Below are positions 9,840 through 22,800 of a DNA stretch of 64,000 nucleotides, piece by piece (positions within the stretch are counted from its first letter, which is position 1; the number at the start of each line of letters is the position of its first letter). The DNA comes from Ramazzottius varieornatus (Eukaryota > Tardigrada > Eutardigrada > Parachela > Ramazzottiidae). The notes beneath the pieces are model-generated. The model did no database searches. It was given only the letters and a program-made list of their open reading frames with translations, and was not told the origin of the DNA. The translations under genes were made by a program, and so were the position numbers. The DNA lies in assembly GCA_001949185.1 (NCBI GenBank), contig BDGG01000002.1, positions 1,447,145-1,511,144 of the forward strand, read 5' to 3'.

Positions 9840-12438
9840 TTATGGCGCTCGAACCATGTAATTACTGGCGGAACTACTGTAATATCGTTGTTGCTTCAAT
9901 GTCTGTCCCCGTCACCGCAAACTAACGAGGCCGGAAGTCCGTATGTGATGCGCTGACTTCCACAGAACCATTCACATCTCCTGTTATGGACTTCATTCGT
10001 ATATGTACCGGCATGCAGGGCACGCCAGGACAATTTTCAAACAGATAATGATCAACGTGAATCACCATATCCTGTCTCTCTGCTTTATCCTTTGGCCTGG
10101 TCTTTTGTGCAGGAACAGGGGTGGCAGATTCCGGGAATGCTTCAGGAGCTGTCAGTTCGCCATGAATCCGTAATCGGTTTCGAGCTATTACCAGTTGTCC
10201 TCCTTACGACAGGCCGTAAAACTCCGTTGATTGTGTTGATCTTGAAAGTGGATTGCGAAGTTTCGCTTTCAAGATAAGCAGCCCTCGAGTAGCTCATCTT
10301 GAGAGCGAAAACGGATTATACTATGCATACTTGACTCAATTTTCATTTCTCAGCTGATCTCTGTCTGCACAGTGCTTCACGTTGCAAGATACCGTTTCAC
10401 GTATGGGCTTCTTGATACTTATTAGTGTCGGGGATATCGACAGACGGGACTAGCCATAGAGAAGACCATGAATTTCAGCCTAGTCAGGAGGCGAAGTTTG
10501 CCTACAAACCTACCGCGCAAAACTCGCGCATTTCCGCTCCCGTTTCCGAGACTTTCGAAAAACGCACTTTCGCCTCACTCACGATTAATTTCCGTTGATC
10601 AAGCAAACTCAAATTTTAAATCAACCGTTTGCGACATAAACGGCTCGTCGTAAGAGGCTGGGGATCAGCTTTGTGTTGAATTAAGTTTCCTGCCCTTCCC
10701 ACATTCCGTTACGCCGGCACTCGAGCGCAGTGTTGCTCTGTGCATTGCAATTGATAATTGACAATGTTCAAAAACGACCGTTTTGGAATTCTGCTATAAC
10801 AATTGAAACTGAGAACCCCTGGCTGGACAATTGCAATGTTAATCAGAAGTGATTCAGAATTCGAGAAACGGAAGAAATCATAATTCTTAATTGAATTGCA
10901 GAATGATGCAATTTAAATTGATGAATTTGCGGCAACGGTACGGTAAAACGCGCACAGGTGTATCAAGTATAGCAGCTTCTGCCCGTTTTTTGGTGCCTGA
11001 TTGGATGAACATGTGGGCGTGCGTGCGTGTCGCTCGAGGGAGTGAGCCAGTAAAGACATTAATTTGTCACCGCCAGATGAAAGTCCCGCCGTAGCTAAGA
11101 TGAGTTGCAACGTCACTCATAATCGCAGCAGCTGATCAGAACTTTGAATAGTTGGGCAGCCACCATGCTTCCCACTGCTAGCCAACCGTAACTCCGATTA
11201 CGCTATTTTTCGAAAATAAGGGGAGCTCCGGAAAGCAAAGTGGAGTAATACGTCACGAAAGGGGCGGAGCAAGGCCTTAGCTACAGTTGCAAAGCGAACG
11301 GGAGTGGCAACTTAATCTCTATAGTGAGGCAGGAGGTTTACAGTGCTGTTTCGCAAACCACGCGCATCGATGTACATCGCGGTGTATCGATGTACGCACG
11401 AAGTTGAGCCCCTTTCCCAATATGTTGCCTACCGACCCCCTGAGGGATGTTTCGCGAGTAGGATGACGCACGCGCGAGGTTTCAGGCAGCATCACAATAC
11501 CCTTTTCCGTCAGCGTTTCCGTCTTCAAAGCCTTGAGTGTAACATGTTTTAAGCTCAACGTCCGACGGCAATTCCACGCTCATGGAACGACAGGCCTGCG
11601 TTGCTATAAAACTTGAAACTTCAAAATACCGGCGTTCAACAGGATTCTCGAGAGGAAGGGTAGAGGAAATTCGTATTCGAGAAAAAGGTTTTTAGGAAAA
11701 GTTCAAAGGGTAACGGACCACAACAATCAACAGCCTCCAATCAGTCAAAACACCATGCGAAGAACAGACGTGACGTTGACAGCGAAAACTTGTCCTAGCT
11801 CCGCTTTCAGCACCATCTTTCCGCTTTCCATCGTCAACTTTTCAAAAGCATCAGAGGGTAAACTTCCCACTTCTGAAAACTAAGAGGAAAGCCGTTTCGT
11901 GCAGCGACTACCGAGACGTCACCTGCCCGAGTGGTAAGGCGAAAATCTGCTGTGGCTGAACTGTCATGTCGATCGTAAGCCTTTGCCGTGTTCACGCAAA
12001 GTGGTGGAAGTTTCGAGGCAGATACGTCAGTAATGACTTCGCCACAACAGCGCGATCGTTCCGCTTGGTTAGGCTTATCCGCTTGCTTAGGCTTATCTAG
12101 AACGAACATCGATGTAAGCGTGAAACTCGTATACCGGTAAGTAAAATGTATCTCTGTTTCCCATCCTTAACCATCACACACGTACTGTCCACGTGAGCAT
12201 ATCTCTGATTTCAGTAGTTCATCTTATTTCCGTGTACCGATTGCCTTGCTTGATTCCATCTTATATCCGGTCGTCCACGTTTTCATATCCGTATTATTAG
12301 GTGAAAATTCCGAAGTGGCAGCAGGTAAACCATTGTCGCGTCCCGCACAGAGAAACTTTATCATCCAACTCGTTAGGATATTTTTGTGCTGATTGCTCTT
12401 CCTTCCAGCCGTTATCTCTGCTTTGAAGTTCGCTCATC
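9840..12438. other. Gene-poor stretch
   Basis: No convincing coding exon on either strand. A short hairpin CTTGAAAG ... CTTTCAAG lies near 10242-10275 and CATCGATGTACATCGCGG is partly repeated near 11365-11395. It could hold distal regulatory sequence or 5' untranslated exons of the nuclear receptor downstream. Confidence 0.4.
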
Positions 12439-14665
12439 ATGCAAGAAGAATCCTCCGGTGAGGAAAAGGACAAAACGTTTCCCGTGTGGTATCCAGAAAG
12501 CCGTTGTGTCATTTGCACCGCGCTTGCTTCAGGTAAGGATGTTCTGGGAAAAAATTGCGTTGGTTTGAGAGAAATCATGCTGCGTTCCAGGGGTCCATTA
12601 TGGCGTTGTGTCTTGCGAAGGATGCAAGGTAGGAATTTGTCGTTCTTGGCAAGAACGAGTTTCATTATTTCTTTTCCGCATTGCGGTTTTCTTCACTGTT
12701 GTACTCTGCTTCAGGCTTTTTATCGGCGCTCTCGTAAGCACAGAATCAAATATGACTGTCGATTCGGTGGTCAATGCACGACTGGACCGCGGGCGAAAGG
12801 CAGGTGTCGCGCCTGCCGCTATCGGAGTTGCGTCAAGCATGGGATGAAGTTGAACAGTAGGACTTTTCCTTGTCAAATAACCTGCAGTTACGACTTAGCT
12901 GTTACACCGTAGGGCCTACAGCCATGCTGCTCTTTATCGGTCGTAGTCTTACACAGTTTTACTCTCGTCTCCAGCAACGACAATGGGAAGAGTTCCGCTG
13001 TGCAAACGCGACGTCAACCGAGCTCTATCCTGCCTAAGCCCTAAGAGAAAGTTGGCTTCAGCGTCCAATGAAGTTTGTTCTGCCACATCGAAATCGACTA
13101 CCGCGCCGCCCCTCTCTCGCGAGCCACACCAGACCGTTTCTCCGTCGACTGCGCCAAAGGATAAAACGATCACCGAAAATTTCACGGTCAGATTGGGAGA
13201 GCTAGTGTCAAACTTCCACCTTACCGTGTCAATAAAGCCGTGCGGCCCTACTCTGTGTGAAGCTGATACGAGGACAGCGCAGTCCCTCCGCCAAAAATCC
13301 GTGATACGCTTTGCCCCCAAATCCTATCAGTCATGCAGTTCGCCGGATGAAATACCGCGCATCGACCACGGCTCCTTCGTGGGCTCTGTAAATTTCAGGT
13401 TCGATACCTCGCTTTGGCTGGCACGTGAAGGACGGTTAGACCTTCGTATAGAAACAACAATCACGTCCATGATGCATCTAATGACCGAGGTCCACGAGAA
13501 CGACCGGAATACGTCTGTGGCTCCCCTGCATCATTGTATTCTACACGACTTGATCGCGGTAGGTTACGTAGTGTCAGTCTGCGCTGAGCCCTTTAGCTTT
13601 AGTAAACGCACGAAGGGACAGTTTGGAGCAGTAAAAAGTTTGGTTCAGACGGAAAAGACGGAAAAGACGGCAAAGTCAAAATTCAACAGTGGAAAACCGT
13701 CAAAAAGTGTATGGTGTGAACTGCACACGTACGTTCATACTGCATGTCCATCCGTTCCGCTGTTTTGGGATCGCCTGGTGACCTGGTCAGCTTTTTACCG
13801 CTCCAGACTTTCCCTTCGTGCGTGTGCGGAAATTAACATTACAATACTATAAGGTCATAGTCCTTTTTCTAGTGTCAACCGAAAGGTTCCTTACAAGACT
13901 GCATCGACAACATAGTACACCGAGCTTCGACGGTTGTGCAAAAGTACTGCAGGTGGGCCCATGGACTACCCGGCTACGCCCTTTTCAGCACAGCGGACCA
14001 GCAAGCCATAGTTTTCGAGAACTGCATGTCTTCCTGGCTGGTAAGGTTGTCACTCGATGTAACGAGCCAACATCCGTCGTCTGCATATGTTACTTGAACT
14101 CAAAGACCAGTTTTCTACAGATTACCCACCAGAGATATTTTCGAAACCCCAGAGGCCATTGTCTCATCGGACCCTTGCAAACGCACCAGTGTGTTTACTG
14201 GATTCATCATCCTCTGGACCCAACGTATCTGCGAGCACTTTCGACATGTACCGCTGTCTTGAACAGACTGCATCTGAGTCGACTGGAAGCCTTTTTTCTG
14301 TTGGCGATTACAATGTTCACTCCAGGTATGGTAAAAAAGACCCCGCGGGTCATCTTACCGTTACGCCACTTGTATGAGAACAAGAGCTCTTTTATCTTCT
14401 TCAAGGTTCCGTCAAGGTCGCGAATAAAGCTCACATGTCGTTCTTGCATTCCCATTACTCGGACTGCCTCCGATATTTACTCCGTTCCGACCGACAAGGC
14501 ATTTTTCAAGCAAGTCTGCAGTTTGAAGAACAAGTACTTGAAGCTGTTGATGTGATCCGAAACTTCGACGAGACCACGAGAGACTATGTGCGAACACTTA
14601 ATTTGACAAAGACTTCGGCAAGACCCGGGGAAGAATCGCTACCGGTACGAGGGAGCGGTTGTTGA
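12439..14665 (+). CDS. Orphan nuclear receptor, zinc-finger DBD plus ligand-binding domain
   Basis: Six exons join in frame: 12439-12532, 12591-12628, 12715-12856, 12975-13558, 14121-14325, 14406-14665, giving 440 aa. Residues about 22-43 form the first zinc finger (CVIC, thirteen residues, CEGC) and about 60-80 the second (C-x5-C-x9-C-x2-C, YDCRFGGQC ... CRAC), followed by YRSCVKHGMK and MGRVPL, the usual C-terminal extension of NR1-type receptors. The P-box, CEGCKAFYRRS, is unusual; the AFxRR ending is shared with the DAF-12/HR96 (NR1J/K) group, so that group is a guess. A hinge of about 200 residues leads to a divergent LBD: LHLSRLEAFFLLAITMFTPG (helix 7-8 region), LHSHYSDCLRYLLRSD (helix 9) and a final helical stretch. 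A role as a nuclear, ligand- or constitutively regulated transcription factor follows from the family. The 3' end abuts a 50-N gap, so a longer last exon spliced at CTACCG/GTACGA is possible. Confidence 0.8.
13600..13835. repeat. Pogo-derived MITE inside the nuclear receptor intron 4
   Basis: Left end GCACGAAGGGACAGTTTGG then AGCAGTAAAAAG; right end CTTTTTACCGCTCCAGAC then TTTCCCTTCGTGC, an inverted match. The same terminal sequence (CGAAGGGAAAGTTTGGCGCA in reverse complement) forms the right end of the pogo-like element at 3417-3843, so the two belong to one family. The internal GACGGAAAAGACGGCAAAGT recurs at about 58689. Confidence 0.65.
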
Positions 14666-14686
14666 GTTAGCCGGCCTAGACCGAGG

Positions 14687-14736
14687 NNNNNNNNNNNNNN
14701 NNNNNNNNNNNNNNNNNNNNNNNNNNNNNNNNNNNN
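14687..14736. other. Assembly gap (50 N)
   Basis: Exactly fifty unknown bases. The flanks are inverted with respect to each other: GGTACGAGGGAG at 14645-14656 and CTCCCTCGTACC at 14737-14748, which suggests a collapsed palindrome or foldback element at the break. Confidence 0.95.
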
Positions 14737-14748
14737 CTCCCTCGTACC

Positions 14749-16864
14749 TGCATCTGTTTTGTACATCATGAACGGCTATGCAGGAACTATACACCTGCGT
14801 GATTGCCTGAGTGCCCAATTCACGAGCTTTCAATTCACGGGGTTTCAAAGCGTTGCATGATTCATTTATATAGAAAGCTAACTTTTCGGAGTGCTTTCCA
14901 CTTTGACCACAGTATAAAGTGCGATTTCTTGCCCAGAAGGGACAGTACTTTCTCTGGATGCTCAAACATGAATGGAAAACCCCGGTCGAGGTTTGTCTGT
15001 TTGAAATGAATCGAAAAATAATGCGCCCACCGATCGAGTAAGCGCTCCAACACGTCCAAGAAACGCCTGTTCTGAGGCCCTTCGGTGAAACTCAGCCAAT
15101 AAGTTCAAATTTGGGCCGCAGTGATTTAAGGTTGTAGATTCTTAATTCTATTCCTTTCCAAATTCCTTGGAATTCCTGATTTTTTATCTTCTTCCAATGG
15201 CCCCCATTTAGAACACTGGAATTTCTGTTTGGAATTGGAAAACTGGAAAAATTGCGCAAAATCTAGGAATCCCAGTGGTCGAAAGGGCGGAAATTTATGT
15301 GATGCAGTTATCCAACCGAACCTGACACGAGGTTTCATCTGCACATTGTTAATCACGCAATCAAACAACCCTTCCTAGTTTGTTCAAACGGGATAAATGT
15401 ACCCAGACGCGCGATTTTGCATGGTGGTTTCACCCGGAACAGGTACTGCAATGACTAGGTTACAGCTTCAGGGTTACTGTTTTTTCCAGCCCAAAGTGCG
15501 AATTTCACGACAAACTAACCTCTAAACGGAATTTAGGAATTCCAGCTACACTTGACGCTTTGGAAAAGGAAAATAGAAATTTTTGAAATATAAGAAATTC
15601 CTTTCCACTCCAATGACCTCTGGCCTGGAATTTACAACCTTACCGCCAATCACGCCATCAAAGCTCCACAAATACCATGTGACCTAGAGGTCTGTGTCAC
15701 GTGCACCTCAATCAATCCTACACCCAGTCCACCGGGCACGCCACCAACAACACACCCTCATGCTTGCTGAAGTACCAGACTGCCTGGTCAACACATTGTC
15801 GTCCACTTTCGATTTCAGTCTTCCGTAAGGGTAACTTTCGAATGAAAAACCCCCCAGAACGAAACCAATCAATCCGATCTCCGACGGTAAAACTGTTAGG
15901 TGTTTCATCATCAAACACAGATCTGATTTTGTCAGCGGTGCGAGATGCGTTCGTGCCTCGATAAAACTCAAACACCAAATTCCCTGAAATTTCACTTATG
16001 CATGACTCCGTCGAAATAATTCCTGGCGTACTCCAGAGCTGCGAAACCTGAATCAATGGAATGTCAAACAAGGGACGGGAGTAGACTGACAGAAGAAAAT
16101 TTCTGGAACGAAGGGACGAGGGGGAGCAGAACTATGAGTTTTCGAAGTCGAGGTACATTGCGGGGGAAAAGTCATACTTCCGTACTCAATAAGAACGAAA
16201 TCAAATGGTCGACTAGCGAATCTAGCCGACAGAGAAAAAAGCGACGAGTTCTGCTCAGAACCAAGAAAGACTAGAACATTTCTCCTCAAGAAAGACCGTT
16301 GACGTTCTGGGAGACGCAGGGATGACAACCAGCGACGCAGCAGCAGTCCGTTTGTGGAACTGTCCTCCGGAGAAGGTGATTTGTTTTTTGCGACGACTGT
16401 CACACAGGATATGGGCCCTGAAGTTAATTCACCAGCATGTCCGGTGGAATGGGAATCTAGGCCTTCTCAGTCTCCAAGAACAGCCTTTGGAAACAGCCTC
16501 CAAGAGTAAACTGGTTGCGCACTAAAGAAGTGGGAAGTCGGAAAAAGATTTCACCCAGGTCGAAATTCAAGTGGTGTACAGTTTCATTGTTGCCGGAAAA
16601 AACTTCCGGCTTGAGTGCCGAGCCTGCCAACTTCAAATGTACGCTTATCTGAATGTTCCCTAGATCCTCGTGTAAAAAAAAGGGCCAAGAAGGCGCCATG
16701 ACCAGAAGCGCCATTTAGCAAAAACCAGCGTCAATTGTGTTAATTATATATGCATTACTATGTAATATATATATATATATATATTTAAAACAACCCACCC
16801 CGTCTTACCCAGTACGGTACGTGCAGCAAAGTGTACAAAAAGGTCTACCATAAGACAAGCCATC
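14749..16864. other. No supported gene; AT dinucleotide tract
   Basis: No coding exon recognised. Short repeats of the CTTTGGAATTCC type are scattered at 15155-15620 (GGAATTCC, GGAATTTA), possibly from a decayed repeat. An (AT)n microsatellite lies near 16767-16786. Confidence 0.4.
16769..16786. repeat. (AT)n microsatellite
   Basis: Pure alternating AT run of about 18-20 bases immediately downstream of the TPP2 stop (gene on the minus strand). Confidence 0.85.
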
Positions 16865-19800
16865 TCAAAATAACTCATATATGTTTGGAAAGAGAACAGG
16901 TATTTGATCGCGAAAATGCTGAGCTACATGTGGCCATGACAGGTCTTCGGCCAACTTGCACAATCGGCCATAGCCCGTCGTCGTCTTCTTGTCCAGGTCC
17001 ATGTGCTGCCAGGCATACTTGAAGGCTCGTCCTAACTGTCCCCGCTTGGTGTACAAGTGAGACAACACTTCTGCCAAACGAGCGTCAGTTTTGCCGTCCA
17101 CAAGCCGCTGCAGTTGCTTCACCGTCTCGGCCACTTCTTCCCTGGACGAAGATTCCGGGCTGTCCGAGTGGAGCAGTACCAGGCACTTCTGGTACAGTGC
17201 TTCGATCCGGGCGGTCTTGCGGAGATCGAGAAGGGGCTTCTCTTCGTCCTTCAGTGTCTCAGCCTGCGTACCTACAGAAGACCATCTCTGTTATTTCCGT
17301 TCAGTTTGCTTGGAAGCTCGGCAAAGGAGCCGGACAAGACAGCTTTTCCAAGCGGCGCATGTTCTCAGTGTACTGGAATCGAACTGCGCACCACTTGAAC
17401 AGAACGATCTCGCCGAGTTTATTGGTTGTTCTAGGTGGCGCACTGTTTCGGTCTTACTGGCTGACAATGTGCGTCACTTTAGAAAAAAATGATCTTGGCG
17501 ACTCTGTCAAATTGTCATTGTTTGTCGCACTCTCATCTCAGTTTACTTTATTATATTCATCGTAAATTACCAATGAAAGCGAGGACGTCCCGTTCGTCGA
17601 CCAGGTCGGACTTCAGTATCACATTGCACTGCGAAAGAATGTTTGCCCGCATTTCATCGCCGCCTTCCGGCTTGATACTCTTCCGTGCCGTGTCAAACGC
17701 TTTGGTCAAGGCTGTCAAGTAGGCAAGCTGGACCTTCAGTAGTTGCACAGGTCCTTTAGCTTCGTCCACGAAAGTCTGGTAGACTTCGGCGCGCTTTATT
17801 CTATCCGTCAATTTCTCCAGCAAGCCGATCTGAAAACAATACACAGCTACTCAGAATTCCCTAAAGATGGACACTTCGAATGTTATCTTAACTGATGGTT
17901 CAAAATAGGGTCTTCAAGGGTATCTTTGGTCTTGTCTTCTTCTGCCTTCTTGTTGTCCGATGGGGGTTCCTCCGAAGTAGTTGCGAGACCAACTGAAACA
18001 TCGGACTTGGATGTGGCAACGCTGGACTGAGGCTTCGTAGCACCGGAACCTTTGGCTTTGCCCTTCCCAGGTTCGGACAAGACGTACTTGAGCTTGTAAG
18101 CGCCAGCGTTGCGTCGGGCATCGGCTGGTTGGTCACGAGCTGTGGCAAAGTATAACCATCCATCCAAGACGTACCCACCGTGGGGTTTGCTACCAAGTTT
18201 CTCCAAGGAGGGCGGTACGAGAAAACAGTGCGTCGACTGTCCACCTTCAGGAAAAGAACGCATATGTATTTGGCGTCAGATGAAAGTTTTCAATTGGGAA
18301 ATTGGTATGAAACTGTTCCGGTTCCTCAAGCACCTGCATACAGCAACCCCACATTTTATCGTTGATCCGTGTATGCAGGTGTGCAAACAACGTCGCCTGT
18401 AGTCTGCCAACGTCCCGTTTTGACATGTGAAAAACTCAGGGATAAAGAAAACGCTTCTAGAGTGGGAAAAACACCCACCGGAAAGTACGGTGGGCTTGAT
18501 TTTATCTTCAGCGCCACGTAAAGCTGCCAAGTAGCTGGGAACGATGTCGAACGACAGCGGGGTCGACAGTTTCTTCCGAAGGTACAAGACACAGTCTTGA
18601 AAGCTTTCGAGAATCTTCCGGTTATCATGTCGTAGTTGCAGGTGTATCGTATACTCACCTGCAAGCATAAAAACCGGAAAAGGTGAAAAAATGTCCAACA
18701 ATGCCGTTTACAACCAGGGAGTCGATACCTTTGGTGAGTTTAGCTGTAAAATCGATCTTGCGCATGACGCGCGCTTCGCCACACCGTAACAGCCTCTTAT
18801 TACTGTCATAAAGCTTCCACATCTGCCCTTCGATCTCATTCTCGTAAAGAAAGTCCAGCAGCACCGGACACGTCACTTCCACCGTCGCATTCTTGTCCAC
18901 CTTGAAGCTGTACTGAAGAACCAGCTGCAAGGTGATGCGTCCATCCGGCCAAGTGTCCCGTGGGAAAGGAAGAGCGGACAGCGCGAACTCTGTAGGCCGG
19001 ATTGGTTGGATCAGATGGGTCAACTACAAACCACAACAATCAGCCAACTCACTCAAGTTCAACTGACCATAGTTGATGTAAAACAAGCAACCTCGCACTG
19101 AACAAACGGCCACGTACCCGTACCTGCATACGCTCACGAGTACTTGTTTCATGATACACATGTATGCAGGTACATGAAATTCGGTTCCAACAAGCACACT
19201 GCTTCACGATAACCCACATACAACCAGCGGTACAATTACCATGCTGTATGCGGACTCATGAGATAGTGGAAATTCTGCGCGTGATTCTCCCGTTCACCGT
19301 CTGCAGAATTTTCGCTTATTTCTGTGAAAAAACTTACGGTGGTGGAGGGTTGCCAAAACTCGCTCCGGCACCCCGTGTCGACATCGAGCCGATAGTAGGC
19401 TTCGCCTTCTTGGTACACAATCTCGGGGACCGTGGGTTTCAGCCCGTGGAAATCCAGAGTCCAGTTCAGGCTGACGGAGGCTGCGCGGTTCCAGAAGAGC
19501 GAGATGGCTAGTTCGAGGACCCCGAGCCGGTCCGAGATGGGAAAGCACGCGGATACCAGGCGTTTGACGGGCAGCGCCGTGGCCTCCTTGAACATGTGTC
19601 GCTTGTACTGGGCATCATCGGCCAGCTGCATGGCGTGGTACTCAAAGTTCATAATGGAAGAGGCTTCTTTGGTTTGCGAAGAAGCACCAGCGTCTTCTTC
19701 AAAAGTGTCAGTAACCTGTAAACATAAAAGAACAGGATGTGGATTTCAAGTTATCGTCTTATATGATCTACGACAACACTGAAAACGTGCGCCAGTTGCA

Positions 19801-22800
19801 AAACGAAACACTCTGCACAAGATCGTTTTCTCAAGTGGCGCACGCTTTCTGGCTACAACAACGAGAGCGTCCACTACTTGGGGAAATAATTTTTCGAGTT
19901 ACTCTGCCGAGCTTCCATTTGATTCTCAAGTCAGTGATCACGAAACTTGATAACAGAAAAATTGTCCAATCCGTTATTCGACGAGAAAATTCATGCTTAC
20001 TTCAAGACGCCATTCCGCCCAGGTAGCGCCTTGCGGTACCGTTAAGTACCTGCGTACAGCGTGACCCGGTCGGAACGGCTCACCGGCTCGCTCGACACTC
20101 CATTCGGTCCCTCTTTCCGGTAAGCATACGGTTATTGGCACCATAAAGACATACCCTTCAAAAGAAATCCATCAAAATCCAAGAACATAGTTGGTGCTCT
20201 GCTGAGTTTCGATCTATACCTTTGTCGGGTTTGCTGGCATCAAAGCCATAGACAGCCGCGAAGTGGCAACCAGGTTTCAGTCGCGATGCCCGGACTTCCA
20301 CCTTGAAGGCTTTGTCACCAGTGGACAGTGAAAGACATTCCGCACAGCGAACCCACTCCTCGGAGGCAGTCAGCGTAACGGCCATGTGAAACTTGGGCAT
20401 GTCCTGGTACAGCTCCATCTTCTTCTTGGGGAATGAGACTTGGACAGTCACGGTGTAGATTGAGTCTTGTGAGAGATGCGGTTGTCGACGGATGTAGATC
20501 CCGCCTCCGCTACTTCCCACTTTCACACTGAAACCATCCCAGTTTAGTTGGCGTAAACCCACAGCTCGGCTACAATACTCACATTTCCGATCCTGCATAC
20601 AGTTCGTAAAGAAATTAATGTGTTGACGTGTATGCAAGTACACGCCAGCCCAGCTCTCGACAACCATCTCGCACCCGCCTACAAGTTACTGTGGGATCGT
20701 ATCACAAACCTGTATGCAGGAAGACAATGGACCAATTTGGCACATCAATCACACACCAGCATTCCAGAACCCAGTTTGAATCATGCATTGCCGTGTATTC
20801 AGGTGTGTGACCGGTTTTCAGAGTTCTGAGTTCACCTGATATCGACATCGCGTTCCATCTCCTCCGCGTAATTCACCAGCCAGTTGAAGGCTTCCTGGCA
20901 CTGGACGATGCCTGCTCCGTGGGCCATCCGAGCATCACACGAAGTGTCCAGCTTCTTGGCCGTGTTCTCAAGAGCTCGTCGGACATGGAAGGCCGACCAG
21001 GGAAGCTTCTTGGCGCGAAGACCCGAAAGGATAGTGGTGATGGCTCCGCAAGCGTTCGGGGAGGCCATGGAGGTCCCGTTCATCAGCGTGCTGTTCTGCA
21101 AAGTGTAGGTCGGGATGGAAGCGATAGCACCACCAGGAGCGCATATGTTCACTCCGATATCGCCATTTAGCGCCGGACCGCGACTGGTCCAGTTGAACAT
21201 TTGCGAAGGATGGCGGTACGACATTCCGTAGATTTCCTTCATCATGTCCGCAGTCACCAGCGCACCTGCAGAAAAAAATACTCCACAGGAAGTCTCTCCG
21301 GTTTGAACATAGGACGCGGTGAGATGAACCGAACCAGATCACAAGTCGCAAGTGGCGCAAACTCTCAGTTGATAAGAATGAAAACCCGCTCCACTTCAAA
21401 TGACGGTTTGAATGAATTTTTATGCCGGCGTCCACAACTTAATTTCATTTCTCTTGAGAAATCTTAAAATGTGTGTGCTTCAGTATCCTGTGATTTTCGA
21501 GACCGGCGTCTCAAATTCCGGAAAAAAAGCCAAACTTACAAATTTCAGAGAAAAGACAATACATTTCACCTTTTCCAGAAGTTATTTCACTGACGAATTC
21601 TCTGTACAAAACCTTGACTGCAATTGATCGCTCACCGATGCCTAAAGTATAAGGTGAAGCTGGTAGCGACCCAACGGTACTAAAACCAGGCCCCGCATTT
21701 CCTGCAGCCACGCAGACGACGATGCCGTACTCCTTCACGGCAATCTCAATGGCTTCAAAGACCCTTCCGCCGTTGCTCCAGTTGTACGGTTCGTTGTACG
21801 AGATATTTACTACAAACCGATCTCTGGTTACTACAAGTACTAATACTGTCATACGTAATATACGGAAGGGAAAACCTCACCGATATCGACTTGGTTCTTC
21901 ATACAGTACAAGAACGCTCTTACGAGCGACGTTCCTGTCTCGTTACTGCCGTCCAACAGCGTATGCCCAATCTTAATCGAGACGATCTGACAACCAGGAG
22001 CTAAGCCATTCCGCTCGGGAGCCTCGGGGAAGCAGCCCGCCGCGATGCATGCCACGTGAGTACCGTGCTCTTGTGGCACGACGAACTCGATGCGGTTACC
22101 TTCTTCATGGATGTTGATGGTGTAATTCAACTGGTAAATTCCCCCTGCAAAATACATCCTCGTTATGAATACAAGATTTATGCATGATGGTAGTATAGAG
22201 ACTAACCAATGGTTCCGTACTTGCGCTGATCACAATAGTTCGTGAGAAGAGTGGCTTGAGAGAGATCGCCGGACTCGAGTGTGTCTACAGCTGCCCACCA
22301 TTGTTGGCCATCGTGAAAGACCACGACGTCCATCACTGGACCCAAGTCTTCGTACTTTTCGTCCAGCATCTTCAGGACTTCTTGCTGTGCTTCCCGTTCC
22401 TCCTTCGCCATTTCTGTCTGCAAGAAAAGCCAACAGTCACACAAGGAAAAAATCATAGATCGATTCGGAGCAGCAGTTGACAACGGTTATCTACGCTTGA
22501 TTAGCTGATAAACTCCATGCTGGTGCATGACGCGGTAACAACAATGGGACTAGTGGGTGGGGCCATGCACGAGCGGACAACTGGTGCGATGCACCTACTA
22601 GCCTGCCATAACGTTGGCGACATCATTGAGACGGGTCAGCAACTCAGCATTTCAACCAATCACAGACTTCGAATTTCATGGTTGATTCAACGTCCGAAAA
22701 GTGTTACTCAGTACTGGAATCTTATTACCGTGGCATCACCAGACGGAGATTTATTGAGCGCTGCCGCTGTAACTTCAGCGTGCTTGGGCGTCCATCGCTG

